From positions 1 to 47,032 of the forward strand of contig JAFZKB010000004.1 in NCBI GenBank assembly GCA_017551865.1: a stretch of DNA of 47,032 nucleotides. The letters run 5' to 3'. A program made the position numbers and the translations under genes. This document shows, piece after piece, positions 7,268-15,191 of the stretch. Every line of letters starts with the position of its first letter. Within the stretch, counting starts at the first letter, position 1. This DNA comes from Clostridiales bacterium (GTDB lineage: Bacteria > Bacillota > Clostridia > Saccharofermentanales > Saccharofermentanaceae). The notes under the pieces were generated by a model, which made no database searches, was not told where the DNA came from, and saw only the letters and a list, made by a program, of their open reading frames with translations.

Positions 7268-7298
7268 TTGACTCTCACATAGTGTGAGGGATTATAGT
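7268..7298 (+). promoter_or_regulatory. MerR-type promoter with 19-bp spacer
   Basis: -35 TTGACT (7268-7273) and -10 TATAGT (7293-7298) are separated by 19 bp. A dyad CTCACA-TAG-TGTGAG (7274-7288) lies in the spacer. Overlong spacer plus central dyad is the classic MerR activator layout, so the gene at 7342 is probably autoregulated by DNA untwisting. Confidence 0.88.
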
Positions 7299-7341
7299 AG
7301 TGATGAGCTCTAGAAATAACGTCCATGGAGGTTGAGACAAA

Positions 7342-8145
7342 ATGCTAAAGATAGGTGAATTTTCAAAACTATCCAGAGTCAGCATCAGAATGCTCAGACA
7401 CTACGATGATATCGGTCTTCTGAAACCGGCGGAGATCGATGATTTTACAGGATATCGCTATTATCGTGAGGATCAGCTTTTTACCATCGGCCGGATCACG
7501 GCGCTGAAGGATATGGGGTTTTCGCTTGCGGAGATCATCAAGATATTAGACAGCTATGACGATAAGGAGAAGATGGAGGTGTTTCTTTCGGAAAGACAGA
7601 AGGAATTGGCGAAGCTTTCCGAAGAGACAGAGTATAAACTGATGCTTCTGGAGACAGCCCGAAAGAGGCTGAGGAAGGAGCAGAATATGAGTTTCGATGT
7701 AACAGTAAAAACAATTCCGGAGAGATATGCGGCGACAGTACACATGGTGGTTCCGCACTACGAGGACGAAGGCATGCTCTGGGGCATGATGGCGGAGGTC
7801 AAGACTCCTCTGATCCCGGCAGAGCCGTGCCTGGCGATTGCAGAATTCTTCGATGACGAGTACAAAGAAGAGAACGTGGAGATCGAGGTTTCCATGACAG
7901 TCAAGGGTACCTATGAGGATACCGAGCATGTCAAGTTCAAGACGCTTCCGGCGGTCAAGGTCGCCAGCTGCGTCGTCAAGGGAAGCTATGACCAGATGGG
8001 TGAAGCATATGCGTCTGTGGTTTCCTGGATCAAGGAAAACGGATATAAGATGAATGGACCGATGTTTAACATCTACCACGTCGGACCGGTACAGACGCAG
8101 GATCCGAATGAGTTCGTCACCGAAGCATGCTTCCCGGTAGAGTGA
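7342..8145 (+). CDS. MerR family regulator with GyrI-like effector domain
   Basis: A 267-residue regulator. Residues 1-75 are the MerR winged helix (IGEFSKLSRVSIRMLRHYDD, GLLKPAEIDDFTGYRYY, LKDMGFSLAEIIKIL). A coiled coil spans about 78-112. Residues about 120-267 form a GyrI/BmrR-like small-molecule-binding domain (SFDVTVKTIPERYAA, VASCVVKGSYDQMGEAYASV, EACFPVE). This is the layout of multidrug-responsive activators such as BmrR. Its promoter has the 19-bp spacer dyad, supporting autoregulation. No efflux pump adjoins it; the next gene is an AraC regulator with a similar effector domain, so its targets may lie elsewhere. Confidence 0.9.
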   Translation: MLKIGEFSKLSRVSIRMLRHYDDIGLLKPAEIDDFTGYRYYREDQLFTIGRITALKDMGFSLAEIIKILDSYDDKEKMEVFLSERQKELAKLSEETEYKLMLLETARKRLRKEQNMSFDVTVKTIPERYAATVHMVVPHYEDEGMLWGMMAEVKTPLIPAEPCLAIAEFFDDEYKEENVEIEVSMTVKGTYEDTEHVKFKTLPAVKVASCVVKGSYDQMGEAYASVVSWIKENGYKMNGPMFNIYHVGPVQTQDPNEFVTEACFPVE

Positions 8146-8182
8146 TTATGAGGGAGCGATCTGTCGGATATGTATTACCGCA

Positions 8183-8191
8183 TGATAAAAT
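8183..8191 (+). promoter_or_regulatory. extended -10 promoter for the AraC-type regulator
   Basis: TGATAAAAT (TGn plus TAAAAT, 8183-8191), followed by AGAACC. The same arrangement occurs at 10219 and, slightly changed, at 39234. The 5' leader to the start at 8307 is about 110 nt long. Confidence 0.55.
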
Positions 8192-8306
8192 AGAACCACC
8201 TGACAAATCTTCGCAAACGAGGAAATGTACCCTTTCCGGATCTCGTCCATAATGGACGTGTAAGCAGGAGGAAAGCCGCAAAGGATTCTGCACAGGAGGA
8301 CAAAAC

Positions 8307-9197
8307 ATGGAATGGATCGAAGCATTACAGACAGCCATCACGTACATGGAAGATCATCTACTCGAGGAGATCAACTATGAGGACGTAGCGAAGCAGGTGC
8401 ACACGTCGAGCTACGAGTTTCACAGGGCTTTCAGTTTCGTGACGGGCATGACGGCCAATGCATACATCCGGAACCGCCGACTTTCTCTGGCGGGAAAAGA
8501 ACTGGTGGAGTCCGATGCGAAGATCACGGATCTGGCTTTAAAGTACGGCTATGAGACGCCTGAAAGCTTTACCAAGGCTTTCACCAGGTTTCATGGTGTC
8601 GCACCGAAAACAGCCAGAGAAGAAGCCGTAAAGCTGGCGCTTTTCAATCCGCTTACGATTACTTTATCTGTGAAAGGTGGTAAGAGTATGGATTACCGTA
8701 TTGTACAAACAAAAGAAAAGAAGTTTATCGCACTTGTAAGAGAGTTCAGCAATGCGATCATCAACGACGAAGCCAACCACGATGTGGCGGACTTCTGGGG
8801 CGAGGTCAACAGCAATCAGATGCTTTCTCCGATCTGGATGCTGAGAGAAGACGGGAAGCGCGACCTCTATGGTCTTTGCAGCCCGACGACAGAAGGAAAG
8901 GATACCTTCGAGTACGGCATCGGCATCATCATTGATGAGGACACGAAAGAGTTCGATCAGGCGGATCTGGAGAAAAAAGGCTTCCGCATCTGGGACGTCG
9001 AGCCGGGCACATATGTCGTCTTTGACTGCGTAGGAGAAGACGGCGACTGCATCGCGAAGACCTGGGTGAAGTTCTATAAGGAGTTCCTGCCGCAGATGGG
9101 CTACGAGGCCTCGGAACAGACGGACTATGAGCTCTATTTCGACGGCACGCGTCCGGAGGTCTTCTGCGAGCTGTGGATCCCGATCAAGAAGAAGTAA
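8307..9197 (+). CDS. AraC family regulator with GyrI-like effector domain
   Basis: A 296-residue protein. Two AraC helix-turn-helix units occupy residues 1-110 (EEINYEDVAKQVHTSSYEFH, ITDLALKYGYETPESFTKAF, then FHGVAPKTARE). Residues about 130-296 are a GyrI-like or integron-associated effector-binding domain, ending in YELYFDGTRPEVFCELWIPI. This DNA-binding-first order is the Rob-like architecture, typical of regulators that bind hydrophobic drugs. It has a GGAGG site upstream and a strong terminator after the stop, so it is monocistronic. The preceding MerR regulator carries the same effector fold. Confidence 0.9.
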   Translation: MEWIEALQTAITYMEDHLLEEINYEDVAKQVHTSSYEFHRAFSFVTGMTANAYIRNRRLSLAGKELVESDAKITDLALKYGYETPESFTKAFTRFHGVAPKTAREEAVKLALFNPLTITLSVKGGKSMDYRIVQTKEKKFIALVREFSNAIINDEANHDVADFWGEVNSNQMLSPIWMLREDGKRDLYGLCSPTTEGKDTFEYGIGIIIDEDTKEFDQADLEKKGFRIWDVEPGTYVVFDCVGEDGDCIAKTWVKFYKEFLPQMGYEASEQTDYELYFDGTRPEVFCELWIPIKKK

Positions 9198-9238
9198 GAT
9201 TCATATCTGACGAATAGTGAGAAATAAGCTTTCAAAAA

Positions 9239-9280
9239 CCTGCTAACAAGAATCTATAGCTTGTTAGCAGGATTTATTTT
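9239..9280 (+). terminator. intrinsic terminator
   Basis: A perfect 12-bp stem, CCTGCTAACAAG (9239-9250) with CTTGTTAGCAGG (9260-9271), a 9-nt loop and ATTTATTTT. It ends the AraC-type gene and can shield the convergent lipoprotein gene. Confidence 0.85.
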
Positions 9281-9315
9281 CTGAAGCTTTTTTGTGTCGT
9301 CAAGTTTCTCTCTGG

Positions 9316-10068
9316 TCAGAAAGAATACATATCCAAACAAAGGGCTTCTCTTGCGTCTTCCGGAATAGTAAGATATCGGACGTGGAATTCATCATAGTTG
9401 AAGGGATTATACTGTGGATCACGGGATACGTAAGTAAAAAGATAGGTAAAAAGCACGATATGTTCCCATCTGGCATGCGTTTCTTCACCCAGGGATATGG
9501 AATACTCATAGGGCACACCATCTTCGCGAGGGTAGAAATGCCATTCCACATTATTGGTCTGGCTGTGAAATCCGGGATCAAAAGGATAATAATTCTTATC
9601 CGGATCTTTAGCCCAAACAAAACTATAAAGCCCGCCAGCCACGATGTTGCCAAGGTTGCGGTAAGTATTATCATTTCCATAATTCACATCTATTCGCACC
9701 CACATATCATTGTTTTCATAATAGAAGTAGTCGTCCTTTTCTTTCCAGCCATAGTCTGAAGCGAGTTTTCGCATATCAAATGATTTGCCGTCTTTACTCT
9801 CACTGATATAATCTTCTACCTTTACGGGGAGTACGATTACAAGAGGGGAGGGCTGATCCTCGAATAGTGTATAGGAGAAGGGAAGCTGCTCCGAAGTGGA
9901 TGACGGGACAACGCCATATTTATCTGCGGTCGCGTTGGGAACAGGAGTGGTTGTCGGCGGGAGAGTTGTTGTGGACGTAGTATCACAGGCGCTGACAGAG
10001 AACGAAAGGCAAAGAAGAATACTTATCAGTGCTTTCATATGTTTTGTAATCGGTCGATTAATGAACAT
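9316..10068 (-). CDS. lipoprotein of unknown function
   Basis: A 250-residue predicted lipoprotein: short N-region, hydrophobic core, and lipobox SVSAC with Cys28. A Thr/Pro-rich linker (TTSTTTLPPTTTPVPN) and an aromatic-rich outer domain follow (YFYYENNDMWVRIDVNY, VWAKDPDKNYYPFDPGFH, FTYLFTYVSRDPQYNPF). The start at 10068 has GGAGG at the right distance; a longer reading to 10101 would put that ribosome site inside the gene. It is single, with its own promoter. The extracellular role is unknown; no enzyme motif is visible. Confidence 0.78.
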   Translation of the reverse strand: MFINRPITKHMKALISILLCLSFSVSACDTTSTTTLPPTTTPVPNATADKYGVVPSSTSEQLPFSYTLFEDQPSPLVIVLPVKVEDYISESKDGKSFDMRKLASDYGWKEKDDYFYYENNDMWVRIDVNYGNDNTYRNLGNIVAGGLYSFVWAKDPDKNYYPFDPGFHSQTNNVEWHFYPREDGVPYEYSISLGEETHARWEHIVLFTYLFTYVSRDPQYNPFNYDEFHVRYLTIPEDAREALCLDMYSF

Positions 10069-10112
10069 ATAAGCCTCCAATAGCATTTCTGCCAACCCCA
10101 CAACACATATTT

Positions 10113-10142
10113 AATCTACTTTACCAAAATGGTATATGTCAA
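10113..10142 (-). promoter_or_regulatory. promoter and dyad for the lipoprotein gene
   Basis: On the minus strand, -35 TTGACA (10137-10142) and -10 TAGATT (10113-10118) have an 18-bp spacer. The spacer contains an inverted repeat TACCA-AAA-TGGTA (10122-10134), a possible operator. Confidence 0.55.
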
Positions 10143-10218
10143 TCTATTATTCGTGCCTTTGAAGAAAGGATGCTGCTGTTCATTCTTTTTAGCTAACGCA
10201 AATAATCCAGGTTAGGCA

Positions 10219-10227
10219 TGGTAGAAT
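10219..10227 (+). promoter_or_regulatory. extended -10 promoter for the adenosine deaminase-like gene
   Basis: TGGTAGAAT (10219-10227) followed by AGAACC, 34 bp before the gene start. It resembles the promoters at 8183 and 39234. Confidence 0.55.
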
Positions 10228-10260
10228 AGAACCATATCCTGTTCCGGAGGCGTAGAAAGC

Positions 10261-11193
10261 ATGGAAGAAAGCAGTTTTGTAACAGCGTTAAAAAACGAGT
10301 CGCTGCCGGCGCTTCAGCGAATTCCCAAGAGCGATCTTCACAGCCACGCGGGAAGAGGCGGGCATATCTCCTATATCGAGAAATATGCGAACGTAAAGAT
10401 CACTCCGAATCAAAGACCATTCGAGAGTCTTTTCGAGATGAATCAATGGCTGAAAGATAATGTGAAATGCCATCTTCCCCAAGGCGCGGAAGGCTACCTG
10501 AAACAGGTGGAAGGATCTTTTGTACAGGCGGCAGCAGACAACGTAACTGTACTGGCGTTAAGCTTCTGTGTGGATGAGATACAGCTTCTCGGAGGAATGG
10601 AATCCTTCAAGAATACGATAGACGGACTTCAGAAAAGATTTGCTCCTGATACGGTTCTTCTTCCGGATCTGGGCCTCGGATACTCTACGGAAGAAGTAAA
10701 TGATCTGGATGAGATCTTCTCATACAAGTGGTTTTCCGGTATAGATATCATGAACGGCGCGGGCACGTACACCATGAGTGAACTGAAGAGTATCTGCGGG
10801 AAAGCAAAGGATAACGGACTGATCCTGAAGGCGCATATCGGAGAATTCGGGGAGCCTGAGGATGTATTAAGATACGCGGAAGAGCTGGGACTTGATCAGA
10901 TCCAGCATGGCGTTCTTGCGGCAAAGTCGGAAAAGATCATGCGGTATCTTGCGGATAATCAAATCCAGCTCAATGTCTGCCCGACCAGTAATGTGATGCT
11001 GAAGGTAAGCGCTGACTATAAGACTCACCCGATCCATACGCTGTTCGCAAATGGTGTAAAGGTCACGATCAATACGGATGATCTTCTGATATTTAATTCC
11101 ACGCTGTCGGAAGAGTATTTAAAACTGTACAAGGCAGGCATGAAAGCATCTGATCTGGAAGTGATCCGGCAAACAGGATTGCACTATTCTTAA
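10261..11193 (+). CDS. adenosine deaminase-like metallohydrolase
   Basis: A 310-residue amidohydrolase of the adenosine/AMP deaminase family. Zinc ligands are visible: KSDLHSHAGRGG (H27, H29), ILKAHIGEFGEPEDV (H192, with catalytic E195), IQHGV (H216), LNVCPTSN (240-244), THPIHTLFANGVKVTINTDD (H256, D273-D274). It would hydrolyse adenosine or a related purine to inosine in salvage. The usual TDDP is TDDL here and the protein is slightly shorter than typical enzymes of about 330-345 residues, so substrate range may differ. It is monocistronic with its own extended -10 promoter and GGAGG site. Confidence 0.88.
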   Translation: MEESSFVTALKNESLPALQRIPKSDLHSHAGRGGHISYIEKYANVKITPNQRPFESLFEMNQWLKDNVKCHLPQGAEGYLKQVEGSFVQAAADNVTVLALSFCVDEIQLLGGMESFKNTIDGLQKRFAPDTVLLPDLGLGYSTEEVNDLDEIFSYKWFSGIDIMNGAGTYTMSELKSICGKAKDNGLILKAHIGEFGEPEDVLRYAEELGLDQIQHGVLAAKSEKIMRYLADNQIQLNVCPTSNVMLKVSADYKTHPIHTLFANGVKVTINTDDLLIFNSTLSEEYLKLYKAGMKASDLEVIRQTGLHYS

Positions 11194-11238
11194 ACACTTA
11201 TACCAATAGTCTAAATGATCACATTTATTCGTGCCGGA

Positions 11239-11247
11239 TGATATGAT
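11239..11247 (+). promoter_or_regulatory. extended -10 promoter for the acetyltransferase gene
   Basis: TGATATGAT (11239-11247), 39 bp upstream of the chosen ATG at 11286; there is no clear -35. Confidence 0.4.
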
Positions 11248-11285
11248 GGATATGAGAATTGAGAAACGGAACCGGTAGAAAAACT

Positions 11286-11999
11286 ATGGAAACACAGGAT
11301 ATTTATGAGATATGGAATAAGGACGGAAGCGGGGTCCTTTCGGTGGAGCCGCTGATCCTGACTGCATGTAAGGAAGGAAAAATCGGGTCGGTATTTTCTT
11401 ATCCCGACGGATGTATCTATAAGACGGTGTTTACGTATCTGTGCGGAAAGCCCGAGGAGAAGTTTATCTCGGAGAACCCGGATCTGATCTATAACTCGCG
11501 CCTGGTATGCATGAGTTCGGAGTGGGAAGAGTATATCCGGAAGATGCCGGTGAAGTTCATTCTTCGAAGAGAACTCATGAAGCCGCTTTGTGCGGATTCG
11601 GGGAAGAAGATGAAGAAGCTTCCGGAAGGGTACAGCATCGGTGCTTTTACGGAGGAGATATTCGAAAAGCACCCGTTTGACCACGGACGGGGATATAACG
11701 ATTATCAGGACTTTTCCGAAAGAGCGGCAGGAGCGGCCGTGCTGTTTGACGGGCAGGTCGTGTCTGCTTCATCAAGTTTTCTGACGCTCGGAGATCATGT
11801 AGAATTGGATGTGTTTACGGAGCCGGAACACAGGGGAAAGGGACTTGCCGATCACTGTGTTTTTGAGATGCTCCGACAGAGCAGAAGCAAGGGCTTTACG
11901 GTGCACTGGGATGCGCAGAATCCGATGTCATCGAAGATGGCGATCGGGCATGGATTCGTCCCGGAGACGGAGTATGCAGTCTACTGGGTAGAGAAGTAA
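11286..11999 (+). CDS. GNAT acetyltransferase (GNAT_acetyltran type)
   Basis: A 237-residue protein with a long N-terminal half and a C-terminal acetyl-CoA domain: LDVFTEPEHRGKGLADHCVF (about 177-196), then VHWDAQNPMSSKMAIGHGF and YAVYWVEK. This is the two-part architecture of the GNAT_acetyltran family found in Clostridia and Bacilli; the substrate is unknown. I chose ATG 11286. A TTG at 11259 extends the frame by 9 residues, but neither has a convincing ribosome site. It is followed 14 bp later by the HAD gene. Confidence 0.82.
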   Translation: METQDIYEIWNKDGSGVLSVEPLILTACKEGKIGSVFSYPDGCIYKTVFTYLCGKPEEKFISENPDLIYNSRLVCMSSEWEEYIRKMPVKFILRRELMKPLCADSGKKMKKLPEGYSIGAFTEEIFEKHPFDHGRGYNDYQDFSERAAGAAVLFDGQVVSASSSFLTLGDHVELDVFTEPEHRGKGLADHCVFEMLRQSRSKGFTVHWDAQNPMSSKMAIGHGFVPETEYAVYWVEK

Positions 12000-12013
12000 A
12001 AGTGGTGTAGATC

Positions 12014-12724
12014 ATGATCCTGATATTCGATTATTTTGAGACACTCCTTAACACGAAGAGCATGGATTTTAACCGTGGTCTTTATGTGTTTTGGAAAAAA
12101 TACTATCAGGAGAAATGTCCGTTTGAGGACATGAAGAAATACGGCGAGGATCTTTTCCAGGAGCTTCTTCTGAAGCATAAAGACGGGGAGGAATTTCCTT
12201 TCGTAAAAGTGGAACTTCCGCTTTTTGCAAAGAAGTTCGGCGGGGATAAATTGACGATGAGTGCCGAGGAAGAAGCCGATTTCCTGATGCGTTGCAATGA
12301 CTTCGAATTAGATCCGGATCTGGAGAGATTCCTTCAGGAATGCAGCCGGATGAAGATCCCGATGTATGTTCTGTCGAACAGTGGTTTTCGAGCGGAAGCA
12401 CTGCTGGAGATCCTTCATAGATTCGGGATCGGAAAGTACATGAGGCACCTGTGGTCCAGCGCAGATTTCGGAAGGATCAAGCCGGATCGGGATTTCTTCG
12501 AACTGGCGATCAAAACAGCGCTAATTGAAAACCCGGACGAGGTCAGGGAGAACATAGTCTTTATCGGAGACATCTACGAAACAGATGTGTTCGGAGCGCA
12601 TCACGCGGGGATCAGATCGGCGTGGCTTAACAAGAAAAGCGAAAGAGATGAGAACGGATGGGCCACATACGATCTTTCATCAGCGAAGGGATTGTTTAAG
12701 ATCATCGATCCGGAAGGAAAATAA
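12014..12724 (+). CDS. HAD family hydrolase
   Basis: A 236-residue class-IA HAD phosphatase-like enzyme. Motif I is IFDYFETLL (nucleophile D6; the usual G before T is E here). The cap is helical (about 15-95). Motif II is VLSNSG (S121), motif III is RIKPDRDFFELA (K156), and motif IV is FIGDIYETDVFGAHHAG (D186, D191). All catalytic positions are kept. It probably dephosphorylates a small metabolite. It lies between an acetyltransferase and an MBL hydrolase with 14-bp and 29-bp gaps, so the three are likely co-transcribed. Confidence 0.88.
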   Translation: MILIFDYFETLLNTKSMDFNRGLYVFWKKYYQEKCPFEDMKKYGEDLFQELLLKHKDGEEFPFVKVELPLFAKKFGGDKLTMSAEEEADFLMRCNDFELDPDLERFLQECSRMKIPMYVLSNSGFRAEALLEILHRFGIGKYMRHLWSSADFGRIKPDRDFFELAIKTALIENPDEVRENIVFIGDIYETDVFGAHHAGIRSAWLNKKSERDENGWATYDLSSAKGLFKIIDPEGK

Positions 12725-12753
12725 AACATTAAAAACCAACGAGGAACATAATT

Positions 12754-13437
12754 ATGGAACTGAAAAAATTAACTGAACACATATGGTATATGACGCATGA
12801 AGAAGAAAGAGACCGTCCGAATCTCGGTTATGTGAAGGGCGAGAACTGGAGCCTCGCGATCGATGCGGGTCACTCGGACCTGCATGTGAAAGAATTCTAC
12901 GCGCTCCTGGAAAAAGAGGGACTCCCGCTTCCGGATCTCACGGTGATCACGCACTGGCACTGGGACCACACGTTCGGGATGCATGCGGTGCACGGCCTTT
13001 GTCTGACAAACAAAAGAACGAATGAGTATCTTTTGACGTGGAAGAATAAGATCGAGACCGAAGGGCCTTCCGGGTTTCTGTCGATCACGGAGAGTATCCG
13101 GGTAGAATATGCGGGAAACAAGGAAGTGATCGTCGTTCCTTCGGATATGGTTTTTGAAGGAGAGATGACACTGGATCTCGGCGGGTGCGTGGTGAAGGTC
13201 ATGGAGAGCGCATCTCCGCATACCGATGATGCAACCCTGGTGTATGTCTGCGATGACCAGGTGCTTTTCCTGGGGGATTCGACCTGTAACGAGTTTCCGG
13301 GTGGTCCCAAAGACAAAGACCGTAGCCTAAAACTTGCGGATAAGATAAAGGAGATCGGTCCGAAAATCTGCGTGGAAGGGCACTGGGTGCCGGTGGAGAC
13401 ACAGGATACACTGGGCGATCTACTGTCTGGATTCTGA
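12754..13437 (+). CDS. MBL-fold metallo-hydrolase
   Basis: A 227-residue metallo-beta-lactamase-fold enzyme. The zinc motif ITHWHWDHTFGMH gives H67, H69, D71 and H72. Further ligands come from SPHTDDATLVY, FLGDST and VEGHW. This pattern fits thiolesterase- or lactonase-like hydrolases more than true beta-lactamases, and there is no signal peptide, so it is cytosolic. It has a GAGGA site, is the last gene before a strong terminator, and probably shares a transcript with the HAD and acetyltransferase genes. Confidence 0.87.
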   Translation: MELKKLTEHIWYMTHEEERDRPNLGYVKGENWSLAIDAGHSDLHVKEFYALLEKEGLPLPDLTVITHWHWDHTFGMHAVHGLCLTNKRTNEYLLTWKNKIETEGPSGFLSITESIRVEYAGNKEVIVVPSDMVFEGEMTLDLGGCVVKVMESASPHTDDATLVYVCDDQVLFLGDSTCNEFPGGPKDKDRSLKLADKIKEIGPKICVEGHWVPVETQDTLGDLLSGF

Positions 13438-13472
13438 TCGATACATCGCATTTCTGCTTCAACTCTGCATCG

Positions 13473-13505
13473 AAATCCCTTTTTCGCAAAAGGGATTTTT
13501 CGTTT
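13473..13505 (+). terminator. intrinsic terminator
   Basis: AAATCCCTTTT (13473-13483) pairs with AAAAGGGATTT (13488-13498) around a short loop and continues into TTCGTTTTT. It separates the MBL unit from the PadR-controlled unit. Confidence 0.8.
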
Positions 13506-13520
13506 TTCTCAAAATGGGTC

Positions 13521-13575
13521 TTTACACTACTACGTATACGTGGTATTATTTTGCCACAATACTACGCATACGTAG
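13521..13575 (+). promoter_or_regulatory. promoter with two PadR-type operators
   Basis: -35 TTTACA (13521-13526), a 17-bp spacer and -10 TATTAT (13544-13549). A near-palindrome ACTACGTATACGTGGT (13529-13544) fills the spacer. A second, CTACGCATACGTAG (13562-13575), sits just past the expected transcription start. Centres are 32 bp apart, about three helical turns. The likely binder is the PadR protein encoded at 14353. Confidence 0.82.
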
Positions 13576-13613
13576 CAATATGTTTTATATTCTGAGTTGA
13601 GGTGAAGAATTAC

Positions 13614-14417
13614 GTGAAAGAACTGTTTAAGATAAAAATGACCAGAGATACGGGAATTGCAGTGATCACGGGGTTTGTGATGATTGCACTGAGCCTTCTG
13701 ATGCTACCGTTTTCGGGAGATTCGATAAGAGATACGATCGCCTCTTTTCTGATCCGGGATGTCCTGATGATTTTCGGTCTGGGGATCGTTTTCGTGTCGC
13801 TCTTTCTGGATAAGAAGGGGAAAGAGATCCTTTCGGATATCGGCTTTTCGAAGCGGAAAATTAAGCTGAGCCTGGTGCTGGATGTTCTCCTTGCTGCCGG
13901 GCTTGCCGGGATCTTCATAAAGGACGGGATCCCGGAGAACACGAAGATCCTTAGCATCGAGAATCTCTATGCAGCAGTGTATATTCTGACGGCGGGTCTT
14001 TTCGAGATGCTGTTTATCTACGGATTCCTGAGAATGAGCTTCGAAAAAGCATTCGGCATTATCCCGGCGATCCTTCTGACCAGTGCTTTCTACTCCTTCC
14101 ATCACGCAGGATTTCAGCCGGAGTTCCTGCATCTGTTCCTGGTGGGACTGATGTACTGCTCCGTGTTCTATATCACCCGGAATATGCTGATCATATTCCC
14201 GTTCTTCTGGGGAGTCGGCGCGCTCTGGGATGTTATAATATCTTCAGAAGCAGGAGAGGGGATCAAAAACATCGAATCCTTCGTGTTCGCACTGATCATC
14301 TGGCTCTTGATCTTAGGATGGTTCCTTTACCGGAAAGTTAGGAGAAATACAAATGCTGTCGAAAACATCGATCGTGATCATGGGGATACTGACCCGAGGC
14401 GAGAAGAATGCGTATGA
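13614..14417 (+). CDS. CPBP-like intramembrane protein with degenerate active site
   Basis: A 267-residue multi-helix membrane protein. The region LFEMLFIYGFLRMSFEKAFG (from about residue 129) and AFYSFHHAGFQPEF match the CPBP/Abi protease family layout. However, the EExxxR motif reads E131-M132...Y136, FxxxH is kept (F159, H163), and the last His of HxxxN is absent. It may therefore be a non-proteolytic relative. I chose GTG at 13614 because GAGGTG lies 9 nt upstream; the GTG at 13602 would leave no spacing. Its 3' end overlaps padR by 65 bp. Confidence 0.75.
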   Translation: MKELFKIKMTRDTGIAVITGFVMIALSLLMLPFSGDSIRDTIASFLIRDVLMIFGLGIVFVSLFLDKKGKEILSDIGFSKRKIKLSLVLDVLLAAGLAGIFIKDGIPENTKILSIENLYAAVYILTAGLFEMLFIYGFLRMSFEKAFGIIPAILLTSAFYSFHHAGFQPEFLHLFLVGLMYCSVFYITRNMLIIFPFFWGVGALWDVIISSEAGEGIKNIESFVFALIIWLLILGWFLYRKVRRNTNAVENIDRDHGDTDPRREECV

Positions 14418-14853
14418 CATTCTGAAAGTCGTCGACCAGATGAATATGAAATACTGGCTTCCCATTGGTGCGACCACACTCTATGAGACATGTATCCGCC
14501 TTCAGAAGAAGGGCTATATCGAGGATACGGGAGAGGCCGAGAATAAGGCTGTTTATTGTATCACGGATAAAGGCCGGAAAGAACTGAAGAAATCCATCTG
14601 TGAGCTTTTCGAGCGGGTCGATTATGACTCCGTCTGGTTCTGCCTGGCAGTGATCTTCGCGGATGTTCTGAGCAAGAAGGAACTTACTGAAGAGAAGAAG
14701 AAACGGCAGGCGCTTCTGGATGAATACGAAGCGGGAACCAAAGTAAACAAAGAGAAACTTATCGCTGCAAAAGCACCGTATTCCAGCATCTGTGCAATCG
14801 ACCGCATGATCTACATCATTAAGATGGAAAAAGAGACGCTGAAGAATATGTAA
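14353..14853 (+). CDS. PadR family transcriptional regulator
   Basis: A 166-residue PadR-type winged-helix repressor. Diagnostic segments are IVIMGILTRGEKNAYDILKV, LPIGATTLYETCIRLQKKGY and YCITDKGRKELKKSI. A C-terminal helical dimerisation domain follows (about 95-160). It has an AGGAG site and starts inside the end of the CPBP-like gene (65-bp overlap), so the two are produced together. The two palindromes in the promoter at 13521-13575 are its likely operators, making a self-controlled pair. The inducer is unknown. Confidence 0.9.
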   Translation: MLSKTSIVIMGILTRGEKNAYDILKVVDQMNMKYWLPIGATTLYETCIRLQKKGYIEDTGEAENKAVYCITDKGRKELKKSICELFERVDYDSVWFCLAVIFADVLSKKELTEEKKKRQALLDEYEAGTKVNKEKLIAAKAPYSSICAIDRMIYIIKMEKETLKNM

Positions 14854-14870
14854 ACGCGAGGAGATTTGAT

Positions 14871-15191
14871 ATGGCATCAAGTAAAGAGTATCTGGATTTC
14901 ATTATGGAGCAGCTGTCGGAGCTGCCCGATGTGAGCTATCGCACGATGATGAGTGAATACATCATCTACTTCCAAGGAAAGGTGATCGGCGGGATCTACG
15001 ATGACCGCTTCCTCGTAAAGCCTACGGCTTCGGCAAAAGCACTGATGCCGGATGCGGATATGGAAGTTCCGTACGAGGGTGCAAAAGAGATGATCCAGGT
15101 GGATGATGTCGAGAACAGGGAGTTTCTGAAAGAACTCTTTGAAGCGATGTTCGGGGAACTTCCGGAGCCGAAGAAAAAGAAGGCGAAATGA
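14871..15191 (+). CDS. TfoX N-terminal domain protein, copy 1
   Basis: A 106-residue protein consisting only of the TfoX/Sxy N-terminal domain: SYRTMMSEYIIYFQGKVIGG, YDDRFLVKPT and PYEGAKEMIQVDD. In gamma-proteobacteria the full-length protein activates competence with CRP; stand-alone N-domain proteins in Clostridia have no established role. A Lys-rich tail ends the protein. It has a GAGGAG site and is 17 bp after padR. Its stop overlaps the next start (ATGA). A paralogue lies at 41091. Confidence 0.87.
   Translation: MASSKEYLDFIMEQLSELPDVSYRTMMSEYIIYFQGKVIGGIYDDRFLVKPTASAKALMPDADMEVPYEGAKEMIQVDDVENREFLKELFEAMFGELPEPKKKKAK

Noticed and set aside
7546..8079. Minus-strand frame of 177 codons opposite the MerR gene
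   Set aside because: His/Cys/Leu-rich nonsense composition, antisense to a clear MerR-GyrI gene.
8150..8280. Riboswitch or short upstream ORF in the AraC-type leader
   Set aside because: A 34-codon frame exists, but it overlaps the promoter and has no ribosome site; no known riboswitch consensus was recognised.
8307..9197. Drug-efflux operon under the MerR and AraC regulators
   Set aside because: No transporter gene lies nearby on either strand, so the targets cannot be assigned.
9239..9271. Integron attC-like site (GCTAAC ... GTTAGC)
   Set aside because: It is a perfect 12-bp terminator stem with a T-rich tail. There is no integrase, and no similar site separates the other genes, although the many small orphan genes invite the idea.
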